From: Prochilodus magdalenae
Lineage: Eukaryota > Chordata > Actinopteri > Characiformes > Prochilodontidae
Reading direction: 5' to 3'
Assembly: GCA_024036415.1 (NCBI GenBank)
Contig: JAMWET010001278.1
Coordinates: forward strand, 7,501-71,500
DNA: 64,000 nucleotides
Shown here: positions 59,886 through 64,000 of the stretch, piece by piece
Layout of the letters: each line of letters begins with the position of its first letter
Numbering within the stretch: the stretch's first letter is position 1
The notes under the pieces: model-generated
Seen by the model: only the letters and a program-made list of their open reading frames with translations
Database searches by the model: none
Told to the model about the DNA's origin: nothing
Position numbers and translations under genes: made by a program

Positions 59886-61417
59886 TGTTAGATAGATAGA
59901 TAATTAACTGCTCCCGAAGGACATTTAGCAGCCAGTAGCAGTTTCACAATACAGCACACCAAAACAAAACAAAGAGAATTGTATAAAATGAACCTGCATA
60001 GGTAGGTGCCGGCTTAGCAAAAAATATTAACTATTAAACTATAAATTCTCCAGGTGGTGGGCCGATGCCATACTGAGAGACACTCCTTCTGTATGTGTAG
60101 CTTAATAAACATTGTCTATATCGGTCTAAATTTATCATCAATTATCGTTTCTGGTAAACGTTATCTTCGTTCCCAATAGCATTGCAGTCCTTCTGGGTTT
60201 AACTATTCTTTTGATGACGAGTGTATTTCTGTTCTTGTTGTTTAGAGCTTAAAGTAAATTAGGAGATTTGTTTCTAAACACATAGTATTTGGTAGCTGAT
60301 GGACTTCATACATACAGTATTGGGAGGGAATCTGTGTAAACTGCTATTGTATATCTAACACTGAAGGGTTCTTTACAAAAGAGGAGGACATATGAACTGG
60401 ACTGCAGATCTACATATCTCAAATCTATGGAGAGCAAATCGATCTGGATTCAGAACAACATAGTAGTTACACATCTCCATGTAAACCAAAGACAAAAGGA
60501 TTCCCTAATGCCATTTAGTAACTACAGATCATCAAACATCTGCCATGCAGCAACACACAGCAATGAAGGCCAAAGCAACACACACAATAAGTCCTGTAAA
60601 ATGTGTCTGAAAGGGCTGTTACATGCAACACTGCTCCTCCAACCTCATGCATGCTGTGAGAATGATTTATCCAGAGTTGTCCATGCTGCAGGCACGGCAC
60701 CAGCACATACAAACATGACCCTGAATGACCGGCCCAGAACAGTAGGACTTAGGAGAGCCAGGTAGACCCCTGATAGACCAGATAGTTCAGGTTTATATAC
60801 CGGGGTGACATTACGCAAAGAATTTGCCTAATCTTCTTTGTCAATTCACCCCGACCCCACCAAAAAGCCAAAAGCCACCTTGGTTGAGCTCCCCCGAATG
60901 CTGCAACTCAACACTGCATGCTGGGGTTTGGCAGTCGGCATGCGTAATTGGGCTCGCAGGAAAATTACAGGCCTTGGCCGCACAGCTTGGCTCTAGCAAG
61001 AGTGCGTTTTTAGGATACACACAGTGAAAAAAAAAATCTCCTCTTTAAAATATCCCGTCTTGCTTTGTGAGAATCTTGCAATAGTGCTCAGTTGGTTTAC
61101 TTTAATTACTATTATACGAGCATTTTATTTTTTTAAGACTGGAGTTAAAATCTACCAATTAAAGCAATGAGACAACGGTTATGCGCAAGATGAAAAGAAC
61201 GTCTCACAAGCATTTCCAAACTCTCTCAAACTAAGTTCAATATTAATGAACTGTGGTTCTGTTGGCTCATCTAAACAGCGATGATGCTGTGACCTGGTTT
61301 TTCATGAACAGCTTTTGCATGAATGATCAGAATTCAAAGTGGTGAACTTGTAAAATAAGTGAATGCCTCCTAACTGACCATCTCAAATTGGCTTAATAAT
61401 TTTAAGAAATAATGTAC

Positions 61418-61560
61418 CTGCGAACAGCTTCATGCACTTCTGAAATATAGATGCCTTTAAAAGTTGGTGTGCCCTTAATTTTATCCATAAGTCCTGTATC
61501 TTCACCAATCACTCCATATGTGCCCCAGTACCTGTCCATTTCTTCTATTGTAGGTTTTTT
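61418..61560 (-). pseudogene. orphan coding-like segment, possible LINE fragment
   Basis: On the - strand a frame open from about 61608 reads KKPTIEEMDRYWGTYGVIGE then DTGLMDKIKG and IYISEVHEAVRRY. It does not match any part of Afap1. Amino-acid texture is protein-like, and the pattern Pro-x-x-Glu-Glu...Tyr-Trp followed by Ile-Ser-Glu-Val-x-Glu-Ala-Val resembles the linker just before the reverse transcriptase domain in some LINE polyproteins. It is bounded by CAG before 61560 and GTACAT after 61418, so an exon of an unrecognised gene or an alternative afap1 exon is possible but less likely. Confidence 0.3.
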
Positions 61561-62525
61561 CTGGGTAAGTGGATTACAGGGAAATTGCTGTATGTAGTAA
61601 CTGACCACATTTTACATATATAGCAGAGACTGGGATTATGGTGGAGTATTCCTCAGTACTGCAGGACAGGTGCTAACTTTATTCCATGCTATTGGCGGTA
61701 TATAAGTTATGATGTATCAGGCGGATATCAGGAAATAGCTGGAGGGAATACTGGAGGAAAAAAAGAATGAATCCAATCTAATTACATGGTAGCACTCTCA
61801 TATTGTGTGATGTCATGTTGTTGGGTGTTTATTCCTCCAAGTGTTTTAAATGCTGATCTTAAAGCACCAACTTGAAGGATGTCAAATTCATACCAAAGAA
61901 TACCAGACAATAGGGGGCAACAAATCACCAGAAAATGCACAGTCCCTCCTCATTCTCTTCACCAGTCTAAAAGAAAATCAGCATCAACCTTCACCTTTTT
62001 ACCCACCAAGAGTGAGTGGTACTGGTGATGGCAGAAAACCTCAGCAATCCTGTTTGTTGTGAATGATCTAACTGGGAGTGGGACCTATAGTATATGTTGG
62101 TTTAATGGCAGACTCGAAGATACAGTGACTATATTGTCTCTTGAGGTACAAAGTGGTATTGCAAAACAGGCCATGGCTAGCTGGTAAGCGTGGTAAATTC
62201 AGCAGATATCTTGGCAAGATAACACACAGGTGTTCAAATCAAACCGTTATTTCTTCACATTCTGCAATAGGCAACTAATTTTGTTTTTAAGCAACAATCT
62301 AGCAAGAGTCATTTTTCCCCCAAAGTGTTCATTATAAAAAGTGCTTCATTCAGATCATATTGGGTGATACTTAAGATTTCAATATCAGCATTTGAATTAA
62401 ATGATGATATTATGCCAACTCTGTTCATTAGCTGTAACTGAGATGGTCAGTTTGGGACTTCTATATTACTAAATCTGGTGATTTGAGGTGATTTCACCAA
62501 CAGCTAATGGTTCCACACTGGTGAA

Positions 62526-62552
62526 TACACACACACACAAACACACACACAC
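62526..62552 (+). repeat. (CA)n microsatellite
   Basis: Interrupted CA run. Confidence 0.9.
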
Positions 62553-62748
62553 TTGCTGTAAGTGGCAGATGATGCATTGTAAAGTGCAGAAGCCCGGATG
62601 GAACATCATGTGAGTGAAGGGTAAGTGGGTTCAGCCTTAGAATCTTAGAGTGGCAGTTCTTACAGAAACAACAAACACACTGAAACACTCTCCACATCTT
62701 ACCAGAGCTGCCAGTGGAGAGAGAGATTGCAAAATGAATAAAAGGAAA

Positions 62749-62761
62749 GGGGGGGGGGGGG
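62749..62761 (+). repeat. G13 homopolymer
   Basis: Thirteen consecutive G residues on the + strand, C-run in afap1 sense. Confidence 0.9.
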
Positions 62762-62831
62762 TGAAGAGAGAGGAGAGAAGATGAAAGCCAGCATCTCCCT
62801 ATGCCTGACCAGAGGACTGGATCAGGAAAGC

Positions 62832-62836
<5 letters not shown>

Positions 62837-62879
<43 letters not shown>
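62837..62879 (+). repeat. (AG)n microsatellite
   Basis: About 21 uninterrupted AG units within a purine-rich 180-bp stretch. Confidence 0.95.
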
Positions 62880-62888
<9 letters not shown>

Positions 62889-63341
62889 GGAGGGGGTACT
62901 CAAAGCACTGAGAGAAAAAGCTGACAAGAAAAGAAGAAAAAGAGGCAAACACATCTGAAGAGATATATAGCGCTGGAAAGAATTAGCATTGAAGCAGGGA
63001 CAACAGAAGGCCAGAATTTTCCATAAACAGGTCATTAGCAAACAATCACTGGTGGAACGTTAATGGAGCATGGAAGCCTCTGGGTTGTATAACGGTCCTT
63101 GCTTCTTCTACGTGATTTATTCCATTGGTAAGGCCTAAAAAGTCTCTACTGCTGACTGCTAATGCTGGCTCTGACAGCTTTTTGACCAAATCAGTTATTT
63201 CCTTGCTTTCCTAATTTATTAATCAGGGCAACGCAAGAGTTACTATTCCTGATGTTTACACCTTAGGACAGAGACAGAAGGGGTATAAAAAAAGAGATAC
63301 TGTAAGATAGAGAGAGTGAAACAATGACAATGATAAAGGTT

Positions 63342-63943
63342 TAGAGAACATATGAGTCACTTCATGCCTAGAGAATTTATGAGGAACATATCAGTTACTC
63401 TGTGTCTAGAAAACGTCTTGGGGATCATTACAGTTACTCTGTGTCTAGAGAACCTTTGAGGAACATATCAGTTACTTTGTATCTAGAGAACGTCTTGGGG
63501 ATCATTACAGTTACTCTGTATCTAGAGAACGTCTTGGGGATCATTACAGTTACTCTGTATCTAGAGAACGTCTTGGGGATCATTACAGTTACTCTGTATC
63601 TAGAGAACGTCTTGGGGATCATATCAGTTACTTTGTGTCTAGAGAACGTCTTGGGGATCATTACAGTTACTCTGTATCTAGAGAACGTCTTGGGGATCAT
63701 ATCAGTTACTTTGTGTCTAGAGAACGTCTTGGGGATCATTACAGTTACTCTGTATCTAGAGAACGTCTTGGGGATCATATCAGTTACTTTGTGTCTAGAG
63801 AACGTCTTGGGGATCATATCAGTTACTTTGTGTCTAGAGAACGTCTTGGGGATCATATCAGTTACTTTGTGTCTAGAGAACGTCTTGGGGATCATTACAG
63901 TTACTCTGTATCTAGAGAACGTCTTGGGGATCATATCATTCAT
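63342..63943. repeat. 39-bp minisatellite, about 15 units
   Basis: Head-to-tail units of the form TCTAGAGAACGTCTTGGGGA + TCAT(TAC/ATC)AGTTACT + (C/T)TGT(A/G). The left-most units (63342-63445) are diverged or shortened; those to the right are nearly identical. Two unit types, ending ATTACAG...TGTATC and ATATCAG...TGTGTC, are interspersed. Because 39 is a multiple of three, the - strand stays open for 169 codons (13-residue period MIPKTFSR-x-x-VT-x), but nothing else suggests a protein. Confidence 0.95.
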
Positions 63944-64000
63944 TTTAGTGGCAATGATGCTGCGAGAACACGTGTGTTGTCGCTGGAAGCCTGTGCATGC

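Larger units (their letters stand above)
59119..64000 (-). other. afap1: afap1 intron (continues beyond window)
   Basis: No PH1 or N-terminal afap1 exon was found in this interval. It holds a dispersed repeat relic, an exon-like orphan frame (61418-61560), CA, G and GA microsatellites and the 39-bp minisatellite. The rest is AT-rich. Confidence 0.7.

Noticed and set aside
60427..60765. 112-codon plus-strand frame in afap1 intron
   Set aside because: Antisense to afap1, no similarity, typical chance open frame.
62494..62952. 152-codon minus-strand frame
   Set aside because: Generated by (AG)n and (CA)n microsatellites.
63342..63943. CRISPR-like array or a repetitive protein gene
   Set aside because: Units are head-to-tail without unique spacers, and the open frame follows automatically from a 39-bp period; no start context, signal or flanking exon supports a gene.

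Overview
This window is vertebrate nuclear DNA, almost certainly from a teleost fish. The genes are split into short exons with GT/AG introns, the spaces between them are AT-rich and full of microsatellites, and there are at least four separate relics of fish-type Tc1-like DNA transposons. The exact species cannot be read from the sequence; an otophysan such as a characin or catfish is a guess. There are no bacterial, viral or CRISPR features.

Layout. (1) Bases 1-9501, + strand: the 3' end of mkx (Mohawk, a TALE homeobox repressor of tendon and muscle differentiation). Only a 34-base exon and the terminal coding exon are present; the rest is a >9 kb intron with an old degenerate tandem repeat, a purine-rich tract and one candidate conserved noncoding element. 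(2) About 9.5-33 kb: a large convergent intergenic region that starts with the mkx 3' UTR. It holds several candidate conserved elements, hairpins, a diverged segmental duplication, and a graveyard of three unrelated Tc1-like relics (25.9-29.9 kb). (3) 32.98-41.9 kb, - strand: a complete rab18 gene with seven coding exons (603 nt, 200 residues), all G motifs intact and an unusual C-terminus ending Cys-Tyr-Cys. (4) 42.6-44.1 kb: a younger but inactivated Tc1-like element in the gap between rab18 and the next gene. (5) 44.26-64.0 kb, - strand: the 3' two thirds of afap1 (actin filament associated protein 1). Eleven constitutive coding exons and one in-frame 72-codon cassette run from the linker before the second PH domain to the stop codon. 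The first PH domain and N-terminus lie beyond the right edge. The last 5 kb is an afap1 intron ending in a 39-bp minisatellite.

The genes do not form an operon or a pathway. Rab18 (lipid droplet/ER GTPase), Afap1 (actin cross-linking and Src adaptor) and Mkx (transcription factor) are neighbours by chromosomal history. The mkx-rab18 convergent pairing agrees with the arrangement I recall in human 10p12; afap1 next to rab18 does not match human (4p16), so this looks like a fish-specific junction. All splice sites were read by eye and checked for reading-frame phase; protein identities rest on remembered human sequences, not on a search. I found no convincing undescribed biological system. The most interesting items are the Rab18 C-terminus, the afap1 cassette exon with a transposon next to a neighbouring splice site, and several unexplained repeat structures.
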